A program made the translations under genes and the position numbers. A DNA stretch of 64,000 bases from Candidatus Gastranaerophilales bacterium. Its GTDB lineage: Bacteria > Cyanobacteriota > Vampirovibrionia > Gastranaerophilales > Gastranaerophilaceae. Position 1 is the first letter of the stretch. Each line of letters opens with the position of its first letter. The stretch covers positions 124,001 through 188,000 of the forward strand of contig CALUYO010000002.1 of assembly GCA_944325005.1 (NCBI GenBank), in the 5' to 3' direction. Below the pieces are notes generated by a model that saw only the letters and a program-made list of their open reading frames with translations, was not told the DNA's origin and made no database searches. Of the stretch, positions 14,332-24,045 are shown one piece after another.

Positions 14332-16197
14332 TTAGTTTTCAGCTTTATAGAGTCTGGCAAAGAAGCAGGCAACGTGCTGAATTGAATCAACTCTAACCCA
14401 CTGTCGTGTTGCCTTAAACCTTATTGAAGCTGCAGAGCGCTCAGGATTTTTGTGTGAATAATTATTTATTTCATCGTTATATAAATGGAATTGACACATA
14501 GCCGCTTTCTTACATGCTTCAAGTAATTTTTGTTCCAGCATTTCGACATTAAGATATTTCGCCAGATAATAAGCCGCAACAAGGCCTTCTGAGCGCGCTC
14601 CATCAGGATAATAATGATCTCCGTAATTGTAATAATATCCGCCTTCATAATCAATATACGGAGAATCATCATGTTTATACATTTTTGAAACCATAGTAGC
14701 TGCATCAGTAAAAACAAAATTTATATAATTTTGCTTTTGAAAATTTTTATCTTTAACCCATTCTTCAATTGCTTGCATTAACCAGGCATCAGAAGGTAAA
14801 GCCGTAAATAAATCCGCATATATTTTCGGACGTTCATCAACAATCCAATCAAGAGCTTTTCTGGCAACTTTTCTTACTTCTTTTGCGAGTTCTTCATCAG
14901 CGTAAAAATTATTTGCAAATAATGCCAGCCCCAAAAGTGCTTCGCCTGGATAATAGAATGAGAAAGTGGATTTTCTTTCTTCATCAGTCATATTTATCAA
15001 AGGCTCACCATTCTGGAATTGAGGATGAATATAATATCCCAAAAGTTCTCCATTATCATATACTCTGCTCATAATATGACGAGTATAGCCTTTTATATAT
15101 TCATCGTAAGATTTATCACCGGTGAAAGAACGGTATTGCATCATAGCTACAAGAAGAACACCTGTTCCTCCAAGTTTTGATTTTTTATTATAAAATGCGT
15201 AGCAGCCTTTCCCCCATTTTGTATCGTGCTCTTTTGTTATGGAAATACTCCAATCAACAGCCTTTTTAGCTGCAATAATATATTTTTCATCCGAAGTAAG
15301 CTCATAAGCCCTTATAAGCGCAATAATTCCACCGCAATGACGCAAATCATTATAGTAAAGATTATTTTCAGGTCTTGTCGGATGTTCATGATCTTTGTAA
15401 TTATCTTCACAGCAGTCGTAATAATACAAAAATCTTCCATCATCATACATATTTTCAAGAAGCCAATCAGCAGACGTTATTACCTGATGATACAATACAT
15501 CATAACTAAATTCTGTATATCTAATATTCCCGCGATAAAGCGGAATACATTTATCTTTATAAGTCACAAAAGCTCTGCTTCTAAAAAGATAGTAGTCGTA
15601 ATCTTTTGAATTAGAAAGAATATTTAATCTTTCAGATCTGCTGTTTGAAAGTTTTCCAATAGGCGTTTTCTTAACAAGTGTTTGCAAAACTGAACGCAGC
15701 CCCATATGACTTAGTGTAATTGCATCAGTCGGCATATAGTAGTATGAAATTCCATCTTTTCTAAGCTCCAGACCATTGATACCAATCTCAAATCTGCCGT
15801 TATCAAATCTCTCTGAATTTAATTCACTCTTTGCAACTTTTTTACGATCAATTACATATTCAATCATTATTCTGCATAAGTTTTCATCCTCGACTTTAAA
15901 CGCTGAAAAGCGAGGATTTTTTCTTATCATTTCAACATCTCTGTTGATTGTAATTTCAAGACTTGCTCTTTTGCTGCCGTAACGGACAAATTTTTGCCCG
16001 CTCTGGAACAATGTAATATATATAAGAGTCTCATCCGGATTATAGTCTATAATCCCCGAAAAATTTAAATCAGATATACAAATTCTTTCGCCCGAAACAA
16101 GAGCCCTTCTTATTCTTTTTAAAAGCTCATTAACAGCCGAAAAATCTTTTTCAAAAAAGGCTCTTTCCTTATCATTTTGTTCTTTAAAATCAAGCAT
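14332..16197 (-). CDS. AMMECR1-like domain fused to an alpha/alpha-toroid (six-hairpin glycosidase-like) domain
   Basis: A 621-residue cytosolic protein. Residues about 20-190 follow the AMMECR1 pattern when set beside the AMMECR1 half of the gene at 59788: NPRFSAF matches DPRFPAL, INGLELRKDG matches VDGLIIRDG, and SYYYMPTDA matches AVFLPEV in order and spacing. The usual RGCIGS motif is absent. Residues about 230-615 hold repeated helical segments with Gly/Trp/Tyr-rich turns (LRHCGGIIALIRAYEL, GGTGVLLVAMMQYRSF, GARSEGLVAAYYLA), as in (alpha/alpha)6 barrels of sugar lyases, epimerases and LanC-like proteins. No catalytic residues can be named. It has its own good promoter with a leaderless start. 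The function is unknown; the domain reading is inference. Confidence 0.7.
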   Translation of the reverse strand: MLDFKEQNDKERAFFEKDFSAVNELLKRIRRALVSGERICISDLNFSGIIDYNPDETLIYITLFQSGQKFVRYGSKRASLEITINRDVEMIRKNPRFSAFKVEDENLCRIMIEYVIDRKKVAKSELNSERFDNGRFEIGINGLELRKDGISYYYMPTDAITLSHMGLRSVLQTLVKKTPIGKLSNSRSERLNILSNSKDYDYYLFRSRAFVTYKDKCIPLYRGNIRYTEFSYDVLYHQVITSADWLLENMYDDGRFLYYYDCCEDNYKDHEHPTRPENNLYYNDLRHCGGIIALIRAYELTSDEKYIIAAKKAVDWSISITKEHDTKWGKGCYAFYNKKSKLGGTGVLLVAMMQYRSFTGDKSYDEYIKGYTRHIMSRVYDNGELLGYYIHPQFQNGEPLINMTDEERKSTFSFYYPGEALLGLALFANNFYADEELAKEVRKVARKALDWIVDERPKIYADLFTALPSDAWLMQAIEEWVKDKNFQKQNYINFVFTDAATMVSKMYKHDDSPYIDYEGGYYYNYGDHYYPDGARSEGLVAAYYLAKYLNVEMLEQKLLEACKKAAMCQFHLYNDEINNYSHKNPERSAASIRFKATRQWVRVDSIQHVACFFARLYKAEN

Positions 16198-16203
16198 AAA
16201 GAA

Positions 16204-16232
16204 ATAATAGCATTAAGTTGTATAAATGGCAA
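16204..16232 (-). promoter_or_regulatory. Extended -10 promoter with leaderless start
   Basis: On the minus strand TTGCCA (16232-16227), a 17-nt spacer ending TGC, and TATTAT (16209-16204). The ATG at 16197 follows after 6 nt, and no Shine-Dalgarno is present. Confidence 0.65.
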
Positions 16233-16254
16233 ACGTAAAGATTTCTTTAAGCTT

Positions 16255-16283
16255 TTGACATGAAAAAAAAGTTGTTGTTCAAT
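16255..16283 (+). promoter_or_regulatory. Possible promoter of the smc operon
   Basis: A perfect TTGACA (16255-16260), a 17-nt spacer and a weak TTCAAT (16278-16283), about 26 nt before the smc ATG. The -35 is strong and the -10 poor. Confidence 0.4.
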
Positions 16284-16308
16284 AGAATATAAGACTTGGT
16301 AGGAATTT

Positions 16309-19300
16309 ATGTACATAAAACAACTTGAGATAGATAATTTTAAATCATTTGCCAATAAATCAGAAATTCCTTTATTAAAAGGATTTACAACTGTTTCCGG
16401 TCCAAACGGTTCAGGTAAAAGTAACATAATTGACAGTGTGCTTTTTGCACTGGGACTTGCAAACGCAAGCGAACTGCGTGCTGAAAATTTATCCCACTTT
16501 ATATCTACCTACACTAAAAGAAATGAAGCATTTGTAAAAGTAACGTTTGGGGAAACAGAAAACGGCCAGGATTTAAGCATAGGCAGAAAAATTCGCAAAA
16601 CATCTCAAGGGTATGCAAGTACATATTATGTAAATGACAGCGTAACAACACTTACCAATGTCCATGCAATATTAGAAAAATATAATGTTACCCCTAACAG
16701 CTATAACGTCATGATGCAAGGGGATGTAATGGGAATTACAAATTGTTCTCCTAAAAACCGTCGAAAAATTATTGACGAAATAGCAGGAATTGCAGATTTT
16801 GACAGAAGAATAGAACAGGCGACTAATGAGCTTGAAACTGTTGAACAACGTGTAGAACGTTCAACCGTTATCCTGAATGAAGTTGACAACAGACTTGAGC
16901 AGCTTAAAGAGGAACGCGAAGTCGCTCTGAAATATCAAAAATTGCGCGAAGAAAAACAGGGGCTTGAAAGCCAGATTAACAAAGTTCGTTTCTTTGATAT
17001 AAAAAGAAACCTTGAAAAAGCTCACGAAAATATTCTTGAATTTACCAAAAAGAAGAAGGAAGAAGAGGTTAAAAACAAAGATCTTGATGAAAGATTAAAC
17101 CTGATAAAACAAAAATATCAAGAGATTTCTGAACTTGTAAAAGAAAAAGGCGAAGCCCAGCAAATTGAGTTAAAAAAGCAGGAAGAAGCTCTTAAAGGGG
17201 AAATAGACCGCAAAAATAATGCTTCAAATTACGCTGACAAACAAATTCATGACGGACTCCGCTCGATAGAGAACGCAAAAAACGGTATTGAAGGTTTCAA
17301 AAAGAAAATAGAAGATTTTAAACTGAAAATCCAGCTGAAAAATGATGAAATTACAGGGATTAAGAATAATATTGCAGCACGCGAAACAGAATTAAAGAAA
17401 ATTCTTGAGGATATGACCGGTCTTAATGCGACTGCGGATCAGCATATTGAAAAACGCAATAACCTGCGCAAACAGCTGGAAGATTTAAAAGACGAGGAAA
17501 CAAAACTTATTCAAACCAAACTTCCCTTAGAAAGCGAACTAAAAAATCTTCAAAAAGATTTAGAAGATGCAAGAGCAAAACTTGAAGAATTAAATGAAAT
17601 GAAAACAAATTTTGCTTCAAATCAGGATTTGAAAAAAACACTTGTAGAGCAGCTTCAAAAAGAAATGAGCGATTTCAAAATAATCCAGCAAAATACTCTT
17701 CATGAGCTTGATACAACAAAAAATGAAATTAATGACTTAAATTATAATATTCAAATGGCGTATAGAAAAATTTCTGCAATGGAAGCTAAAAAACAGGCAG
17801 CAGAAGATGCAAATTTCGGACGCGCTATTGATACTGTAATGAATGCAAAACTAAGAGGTGTTCATGCACCTCTGGCACAATTAGGAACAGTAGACAAAGA
17901 ATACGCCGTAGCAATGGAAGTTGCTTTCGGCGGAAGAATGGCGCATGTTGTAGTTGACGATGAACATGTTGCATCTGTTGCAATTGAACTTTTGAAATCC
18001 TCTAATGCCGGTAGAGCGACATTCATACCATTGAATAAAATAAAAAAAGCACCGTCACGTTTACAGCTTCCAAAAGATAAAGGCGTTATTGATTTTGCAA
18101 TTAACCTCGTAGACTTTGACGAAGAATATATAGATGCCTTTTTCTATGCTGTAGGCGACACTATCGTTGTTGAAGATATTGAATGCGCGAAAAAACTTAT
18201 CGGTAAATACAGAATGGTAACGCTTCAAGGCGATTTACTTGAAAAATCCGGTTCAATGACCGGCGGTACAAGATTAAGAACTGGCTTAAGCTTCAGCCAG
18301 AATGACGATGAAGAACTGAATAAATTCAAAGACCGCCTTAAAGAAATGGAACAGAAATTAGGTTCGCTTGAAAATAAAAAATCTTCTCTTGAAGCTAAGC
18401 TTGAAGATGTAAGAACAAAATATTCAGATTCAATGACTGAATTTTCAAAATCAAAAGTTGAACTTGATAGTATGAACAAGAATTACGAAAACAGCGAAAC
18501 CATACTCAATGAAAAAGCTGATTTCATAAAAATTACATCACCAAAAATTGAAGAATTAAACAAAAAGCTTGATAAACTTGAAGAGCAAAATGTGAAAATT
18601 TATGATGACATGGCAATCTGTCAGGAACAAATAGAAGAGGTGGAAAAACTCATTAATGACAAAGATTTAAAAGACCTAAAAGAAAAAACTGAAGGTGTAG
18701 AAGCTGAAATTAAAAGACTTCAAACAAAACTTATGGGCGCTGATAATGATAAAAATGAGCTTAACCGCCAGATTGCATTCCACCAGAATTTAATTGAAAC
18801 TAAAGAAGAAGAAATTACAAGTATTGAGCATAATAACGTAAAACTTGAAGAAGATAAAACGCGTTATAAAAATGATATTATTGAATTAAATAAAAAAATG
18901 GAAGAACTTCATGAACAAATTGTTCAAATTGAAGAAAAACTAGGCAAACTTTTAAAAGAACGCGATGAAATTAATGCGGACTTAATAGAACTTGAAAAAC
19001 AAAAGCATATAAGAGTTGCGGATATTGAAAGAATTGCCGAACAGATAGAATCTTTTAAAGCGCGCAGACGTGAGTTGGAACCCCAGCTAGAAACAGCTAA
19101 AAAAGATTTAGAAGATGCGGGAGAAGATATAAATAAACTTGAACCTGTTGAAATTTCGATTGAAGAAATTACATCTAAAATTAAGCGTCTTGAAAATCGA
19201 ATGGCAGAACTCGGCGATGTTAACATGCGGGCTTTATCTGCATACGAAGAAGTTTTAGCGCGCCAGAGCGAACTAAAAGAGCAAATTGAAACATTATCAA

Positions 19301-19806
19301 AAGAACGTAAAGAAATTCTTGATAGAATGCAAGGATACGAACAGCTGAAAAAAGAAACATTTATGAAAACATACAACCACATAAATGAAAACTTTAAAGA
19401 AGTATTCCATCAGCTCTCTGAAGGCGAAGGCGAACTTAAACTGGAATGTCCCGAAGATCCGTTATCAGGCGGTTTAACTATTGAAGCACAGCCTAGAGAT
19501 AAAAAACTTCAAAGATTAGAAAGTATGTCAGGCGGTGAAAAATCCCTAACAGCACTGGCATTTGTATTTGCAATACAGCGTTATATGCCGTCGCCTTTCT
19601 ATGCATTTGATGAAGTAGATGCCAGTTTGGATACAATGAACGTTGAACGTATCGCCCAAATGGTGCAGAATCAATCAAAAGATACGCAATTTATAGTAGT
19701 TAGTCATAGAAAACCTATGATAGAATCAGCTAATAGAACTTTAGGTGTTACCCAGAAAGAAAAAGGTATTACTAAGGTTACAGGTATAAAACTAAGGGAC
19801 GAATAA
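16309..19806 (+). CDS. smc: Chromosome segregation ATPase SMC
   Basis: A 1165-residue SMC protein, normal length. It organises and segregates the chromosome as a dimer with ScpA and ScpB. The head is split between the ends: Walker A GPNGSGKS at 31-38 (Lys37), signature SGGEKS near 1074, and Walker B with Asp1101-Glu1102 (FDEVDASLD). Two long coiled-coil arms (about 165-500 and 675-1020) flank a hinge (about 515-660) with the Gly-rich turns GGRMAHVVVDDEHVA and SGSMTGGTR. AGGA precedes the ATG. scpA follows after 7 nt and then scpB, so the complex is made from one operon. Confidence 0.98.
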   Translation: MYIKQLEIDNFKSFANKSEIPLLKGFTTVSGPNGSGKSNIIDSVLFALGLANASELRAENLSHFISTYTKRNEAFVKVTFGETENGQDLSIGRKIRKTSQGYASTYYVNDSVTTLTNVHAILEKYNVTPNSYNVMMQGDVMGITNCSPKNRRKIIDEIAGIADFDRRIEQATNELETVEQRVERSTVILNEVDNRLEQLKEEREVALKYQKLREEKQGLESQINKVRFFDIKRNLEKAHENILEFTKKKKEEEVKNKDLDERLNLIKQKYQEISELVKEKGEAQQIELKKQEEALKGEIDRKNNASNYADKQIHDGLRSIENAKNGIEGFKKKIEDFKLKIQLKNDEITGIKNNIAARETELKKILEDMTGLNATADQHIEKRNNLRKQLEDLKDEETKLIQTKLPLESELKNLQKDLEDARAKLEELNEMKTNFASNQDLKKTLVEQLQKEMSDFKIIQQNTLHELDTTKNEINDLNYNIQMAYRKISAMEAKKQAAEDANFGRAIDTVMNAKLRGVHAPLAQLGTVDKEYAVAMEVAFGGRMAHVVVDDEHVASVAIELLKSSNAGRATFIPLNKIKKAPSRLQLPKDKGVIDFAINLVDFDEEYIDAFFYAVGDTIVVEDIECAKKLIGKYRMVTLQGDLLEKSGSMTGGTRLRTGLSFSQNDDEELNKFKDRLKEMEQKLGSLENKKSSLEAKLEDVRTKYSDSMTEFSKSKVELDSMNKNYENSETILNEKADFIKITSPKIEELNKKLDKLEEQNVKIYDDMAICQEQIEEVEKLINDKDLKDLKEKTEGVEAEIKRLQTKLMGADNDKNELNRQIAFHQNLIETKEEEITSIEHNNVKLEEDKTRYKNDIIELNKKMEELHEQIVQIEEKLGKLLKERDEINADLIELEKQKHIRVADIERIAEQIESFKARRRELEPQLETAKKDLEDAGEDINKLEPVEISIEEITSKIKRLENRMAELGDVNMRALSAYEEVLARQSELKEQIETLSKERKEILDRMQGYEQLKKETFMKTYNHINENFKEVFHQLSEGEGELKLECPEDPLSGGLTIEAQPRDKKLQRLESMSGGEKSLTALAFVFAIQRYMPSPFYAFDEVDASLDTMNVERIAQMVQNQSKDTQFIVVSHRKPMIESANRTLGVTQKEKGITKVTGIKLRDE

Positions 19807-19813
19807 TCAGGAT

Positions 19814-20635
19814 ATGAGTACAGAGGCAGTATTAAATTACAATTTAGATTTACCTGATTTGGGCTTATCAAAAGACGGCAAGCCCAAAAGTGAAGGCATC
19901 GGAATTTTAGTCGATATGGCTAAAGCAGGTAAAATAGATCCTTGGAATATTGATATTGTTGATGTTACCGACAAATATCTTGCTCATATGGTTCAGATGA
20001 AATCACAAAACCTCAGAGTTACAGGAAGAACTTTTTTATTTGCAGCTGTTCTTTTAAAGCTTAAATCAAACGTTCTTGAAGGCATTGATATAATGCAGTT
20101 TGAGACTCAGGAGCCTGATATCCAATATGATGATGACGGATTTATTGTTGATTATGGTGAAGATGATTACGTCCCAACCAATAACGTCATATCTATTGAT
20201 GAAGTTCTTCAAAGACGTACAAGTGTAAGATTAAATCATAACCGTGTTGTTACTTTAAAAGATTTGATAAGACAACTTCAATTTTATGAAAAACTTGAGC
20301 AGCGTCAATCTTTAAAAAGCGCGCATGAACGTGCAAAAAGACGTGTTCAATCATATTCACGACTAACACCGGATGATATTGTAAATCTCGCACATGAAGA
20401 ATACATTGAAAACTGTGTTTTAACTTTGAAAGAAAATCTCGGACAAATTTTTGAAAAAAATGAAAAAATAGAATTAAATGAGCTGACTCTACTGGGGATG
20501 GACAGAATAAGCGCATATATAGCTTTATTATTCCTTACGGCAGAAACAGATTATGAGTTACAGCAGGACGAATTTTATTCGGATCTCTATGTTGTAAAGG
20601 GTGAAAAACAGGAGCAAGCAGAAACGAGCGACTGA
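19814..20635 (+). CDS. scpA: Segregation and condensation protein A (kleisin)
   Basis: A 273-residue kleisin that bridges the SMC heads. The N-terminal part (LVDMAKAGKIDPWNIDIVDV, with KYL and the LLKLKS segment) is the typical ScpA N-terminal helical domain that binds the SMC neck. A variable acidic linker (about 95-130) follows, then a C-terminal winged-helix part (about 195-255) that binds the SMC cap. It starts 7 nt after smc and precedes scpB by 45 nt. Length and order are as in most bacteria. Confidence 0.94.
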   Translation: MSTEAVLNYNLDLPDLGLSKDGKPKSEGIGILVDMAKAGKIDPWNIDIVDVTDKYLAHMVQMKSQNLRVTGRTFLFAAVLLKLKSNVLEGIDIMQFETQEPDIQYDDDGFIVDYGEDDYVPTNNVISIDEVLQRRTSVRLNHNRVVTLKDLIRQLQFYEKLEQRQSLKSAHERAKRRVQSYSRLTPDDIVNLAHEEYIENCVLTLKENLGQIFEKNEKIELNELTLLGMDRISAYIALLFLTAETDYELQQDEFYSDLYVVKGEKQEQAETSD

Positions 20636-20680
20636 TTATACTTTACAAAATAGTACAAAGATTAACGCAAAGGGTAAAAA

Positions 20681-21208
20681 ATGACGATAGAACAACTAAA
20701 GTCTAGAATTGAAGCAGTTTTGTTTATTACGGCAAGAGCAATTTCGCTTGATGAAATTGCGACAATACTTGATGAGGAAACAGAAACAATTGAAGAGGCA
20801 ATTTTAGAGCTTATTATGGATTATTCTACACGAGAAGGAGCTCTGGAAATTGATGATGAAAACGGTTACATCCTTCAGGTAAAAGAAGAACATATGGATT
20901 TAGTTGAGCTACTTTGCCCTGTTGATTTAAAACCGGCAGTTTTAAGGACTCTTTCTGTTATAGCATTAAAAGAACCTATCAGACAAACTGATTTAAAAGA
21001 ATTAAGGGGAGCAGGAGCTTATGAACATGTCCAAGAACTTGTTGAGAAAGGCTTAATATCTAAAACAAGAGACAAAAACGGCAGAAGCTTTAACCTTAAA
21101 ACAACACCTAAATTTGCAGAATATTTTAAGCTTAAAGGTGACACACGCTCACTTGCAAAAATTCTTGAAATTGATAAGGGGATAAAGGATAATGAGTCCG
21201 AAAAATAA
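20681..21208 (+). CDS. scpB: Segregation and condensation protein B
   Basis: A 175-residue ScpB that dimerises and binds the ScpA linker to regulate the SMC ring. It shows two winged-helix domains: IEAVLFITARAISLDEIATI at the N-terminus and the conserved stretch LRTLSVIALKEPIRQTDLKE with RGAGAYEHVQEL and GLISKTRDKNGRSF in the second. AAAGGGT precedes the ATG. The stop overlaps the metalloprotease gene by 17 nt. Confidence 0.94.
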   Translation: MTIEQLKSRIEAVLFITARAISLDEIATILDEETETIEEAILELIMDYSTREGALEIDDENGYILQVKEEHMDLVELLCPVDLKPAVLRTLSVIALKEPIRQTDLKELRGAGAYEHVQELVEKGLISKTRDKNGRSFNLKTTPKFAEYFKLKGDTRSLAKILEIDKGIKDNESEK

Positions 21209-22556
21209 TCGTGACAGACAATTAACTATAATTATTTGTTCATTTGCAATTATTGCCGGCATTGTATTTAAACTTATGCCTTCATATTACTACTGGCAAG
21301 GTCACAATTATTATAAAAAACAGGACTATGTTCAGGCACGTAAGAATTTCAAGAACGCTTATTTTTTCAATAAGCATAATAAAGATTATCGATATTATTA
21401 TGTTAAAACGCTTAAACATTTATCGCCAGGAGCGACAGTCCAGAAGGAAATATTCGAAATAGCCGCCAGTTCTCAGCAGGACAGTGCTCAACAGGCAGCC
21501 GAAAGACAGGTCTCCGAATGGAGAAATAAAATTATCTCATATATTGGAGACAACTATATTGAACAGGCACCTCTTGATAAAGGAATAATACGCTGGGACA
21601 CAAAAAAATTCCCGCTAAGAATTGCAATAATTGATGAAAGTAATACCCAAGGCTTACCTTCTTACTATAAAACTGAAATAGAGCGAGCTTTTATGCAATG
21701 GCAAAGTGCCACCGGCTTTATAAATTTTGCAATGTCAAACTCAGCAAAAAATGCTAATATTATTGTAAAAATAACACAACCTCCAGCCAATATGTGCACT
21801 AAAAAAAACTGCCGCTATGTCGTAGGTTTTACAACACCTGATTATAAAGGCGCTTCTTTACACAATATGACAATAGTTCTATATACGAGAGATCCTTTCG
21901 GAAATTTCTTTTCAGATAAGGAGCTTTATAATACAATCCTGCATGAAATAGGACACGCCCTGGGAATAATGGGGCACAGCTACAGCAGTGAAGATTTAAT
22001 GTACATGACAGCAGAAGACGGAAACAGTTTTTATGCTCCTTACAGAAGTTCATTCCAGTACCTTTCATCAAAAGATATAAACACAATCAAGCTTCTATAT
22101 AAACTTATACCTACAGTTACAAATACACCACTGGAAGATTTAAATAAAAAAGGGTTAATATATGCACCTATTATACTTGGCACCTCTGCAGATATATATT
22201 CTCGCAAATTAAAAGAAGCTCAGAATTATATCAAAAATGCACCGGAAATAGCAGGCGGATATATTGATTTAGGTATTGCGTATGCAGAACTTAACAAACC
22301 ACGGGATGCTATGAAGGCAATGACAAAAGCATACGAACTTGCAAAATCAGACAGCGAAAAATACATGGTTACTTATAATCTTGCTGTTATGAACATGAAT
22401 AATGGAAATTTCGATAATGCATTAAAATTTGCAGAAGAAGCAAAACAAATATATGACAGCGAAGAAGTTAAAGATTTATTAATGAATATAAAACATGCCA
22501 GACTAACTAACAAAAAATACTCAAAAGGCAGCCTGATGAAATATGGCGAGGATTAA
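21192..22556 (+). CDS. Membrane-anchored matrixin-like zinc metalloprotease with TPR repeats
   Basis: A 454-residue protein with one N-terminal membrane helix (about 11-29), so the rest is probably outside the cytoplasm. A TPR-like pair (about 33-70) comes next. The protease domain (about 125-300) has the metzincin zinc motif HEIGHALGIMGH, with His251, Glu252, His255 and His261, and a Met-turn SEDLMYM. This matches the M10/matrixin group. Further TPR-like helices (about 345-440) close the protein. It overlaps scpB by 17 nt with AAAGGA before the ATG, so it is expressed with the condensin genes although no functional link is known. Likely roles are surface or envelope protein processing. Confidence 0.87.
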   Translation: MSPKNNRDRQLTIIICSFAIIAGIVFKLMPSYYYWQGHNYYKKQDYVQARKNFKNAYFFNKHNKDYRYYYVKTLKHLSPGATVQKEIFEIAASSQQDSAQQAAERQVSEWRNKIISYIGDNYIEQAPLDKGIIRWDTKKFPLRIAIIDESNTQGLPSYYKTEIERAFMQWQSATGFINFAMSNSAKNANIIVKITQPPANMCTKKNCRYVVGFTTPDYKGASLHNMTIVLYTRDPFGNFFSDKELYNTILHEIGHALGIMGHSYSSEDLMYMTAEDGNSFYAPYRSSFQYLSSKDINTIKLLYKLIPTVTNTPLEDLNKKGLIYAPIILGTSADIYSRKLKEAQNYIKNAPEIAGGYIDLGIAYAELNKPRDAMKAMTKAYELAKSDSEKYMVTYNLAVMNMNNGNFDNALKFAEEAKQIYDSEEVKDLLMNIKHARLTNKKYSKGSLMKYGED

Positions 22557-22575
22557 TAAGATATACCCGCTTAAC

Positions 22576-22595
22576 AAATACTTCACAAAGTATTT
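22576..22595 (+). terminator. Inverted repeat after the smc operon
   Basis: AAATACTT (22576-22583) / AAGTATTT (22588-22595) with a CACA loop, 20 nt after the protease stop. A further partial copy (AAGTATTTTGTTT) follows. It is AT-rich and so only a weak terminator candidate. Confidence 0.4.
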
Positions 22596-22658
22596 AAAAA
22601 GTATTTTGTTTAATGTATAGTTAACTGGTTTGGAAAAATAATGTTATGGAGATATGAA

Positions 22659-24035
22659 ATGTATAATGTAGCTATCATAGGAGCAGGTCCTGCCGGCATT
22701 TTTGCGGCTCTTGAAATTACAAAATTAAAACCAGATTGGAAAGTTGTATTAATAGAAAAAGGCCAGAAAATTGAAAAAAGAAAATGTCTACTCCGTGAAG
22801 GCTACGAAAAATGCCCAACCTGTAAAAGATGCGGACTTCTTTGCGGCTGGGGCGGTGCCGGAGCATTTTCTGACGGCAAATTAACACTTACTCCTGATGT
22901 TGGCGGGCATCTTGTTGATTATATGGACAGAAAAAAGGTCGAAGACCTAATTGCATATTCTGATCAACTATATTTAGACTTTGGAGCAACAGATGAAGTT
23001 TTTGGGACAGATATGAAAGTGTTTCAAGAACTTGAACGCCAGGCCGTTCTGGCAGAGTTAAAACTTGTCCATTCTCCTGTAAGACATTTGGGAACAGAGA
23101 GAAGCTTAAATGTTCTAAAAAATATGCAAGATTATCTCAATGAGAGGATTACAATATTAAATGATGTATCGGCACAGTCTTTAATAGTTGAATGCGAACA
23201 GGTTAAAGGCATAGTTCTTGATAACGGCGAAACAATATGTGCAGAATACACAATTATTGCTCCCGGCAGAGAAGGCGCAGATTGGCTCACTCATGAATTT
23301 GCAAAACATAAAATAGGTATGGTTAATAATGCAGTAGATATTGGGGTTCGAGTTGAACTTCCCGCTCCTGTCTTTGAGCCGTTAACTGATAAACTTTACG
23401 AGTCAAAGCTTATATATAATTCTCCTACATTTGGAGACGAAGTTAGAACTTTCTGTATGAACCCTAACGGAGAAGTTGTTCAGGAAAATTATAACGGAAT
23501 TTCTACCGTGAACGGACATAGTTATGCAGAAAAAACAACTAATAATACAAATTTTGCACTTCTTGTAAGCGAAAAATTTACCGAACCGTTTAAAGAACCT
23601 ATTCAGTACGGCCAACATATTGCAAGATTGGCAAACATGCTGGGCGGCGGAATCCTTGTACAACGTTTTGGAGACCTGCTTGATGGACGCAGATCTACTC
23701 CGGAAAGAATCAAAGCCAGTACAATCAGACCGACATTGGCATGTGCAACTCCTGGAGATTTGAGTCTTGTAATCCCTTACAGGCAGATGACAAGTATAAT
23801 TGAAATGCTTCAGGCCCTTGATAAAGTTTGTCCGGGTACTGCCTCAAGATACACTCTTCTTTACGGTATTGAAGTTAAATTTTACTCAGCAAGAGTAAAA
23901 TTGACAAACGAACTTGAAACAGAAGGTGTAAAAAATTTATTTGCAATCGGAGACGGTGCAGGTGTTACAAGAGGCCTAATTCAGGCTTCAGCTTCCGGGG
24001 TTCATGCAGCACGAACAATTTGCAGCAGAGGCTAA
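22659..24035 (+). CDS. FAD-dependent dehydrogenase, COG2509 family
   Basis: A 458-residue flavoprotein. The Rossmann FAD motif is at the N-terminus (VAIIGAGPAGIFAALEI) and the C-terminal FAD segment is LFAIGDGAGVTRGLIQASASG. Near residue 50 is a Cys cluster, CPTCKRCGLLCGWGGAGAFS, characteristic of this uncharacterised family of FAD-dependent dehydrogenases (YjbQ-unrelated, geranylgeranyl-reductase-like fold). The substrate is unknown. I prefer ATG 22659, which has GGAGAT at the right distance; an ATG at 22641 would contain that site. It is followed by the YbaK gene after 10 nt, likely one transcript. Confidence 0.88.
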   Translation: MYNVAIIGAGPAGIFAALEITKLKPDWKVVLIEKGQKIEKRKCLLREGYEKCPTCKRCGLLCGWGGAGAFSDGKLTLTPDVGGHLVDYMDRKKVEDLIAYSDQLYLDFGATDEVFGTDMKVFQELERQAVLAELKLVHSPVRHLGTERSLNVLKNMQDYLNERITILNDVSAQSLIVECEQVKGIVLDNGETICAEYTIIAPGREGADWLTHEFAKHKIGMVNNAVDIGVRVELPAPVFEPLTDKLYESKLIYNSPTFGDEVRTFCMNPNGEVVQENYNGISTVNGHSYAEKTTNNTNFALLVSEKFTEPFKEPIQYGQHIARLANMLGGGILVQRFGDLLDGRRSTPERIKASTIRPTLACATPGDLSLVIPYRQMTSIIEMLQALDKVCPGTASRYTLLYGIEVKFYSARVKLTNELETEGVKNLFAIGDGAGVTRGLIQASASGVHAARTICSRG

Positions 24036-24045
24036 AAATACACCT

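Noticed and set aside
14332-16197. Long plus-strand frames inside this gene
   Set aside because: They are compositional shadows of the minus-strand protein, with no start signals or recognisable motifs.
16201-16430. Overlapping minus-strand frame across the smc start
   Set aside because: It is a shadow of smc: it crosses the divergent promoter region and has no ribosome site or family match.
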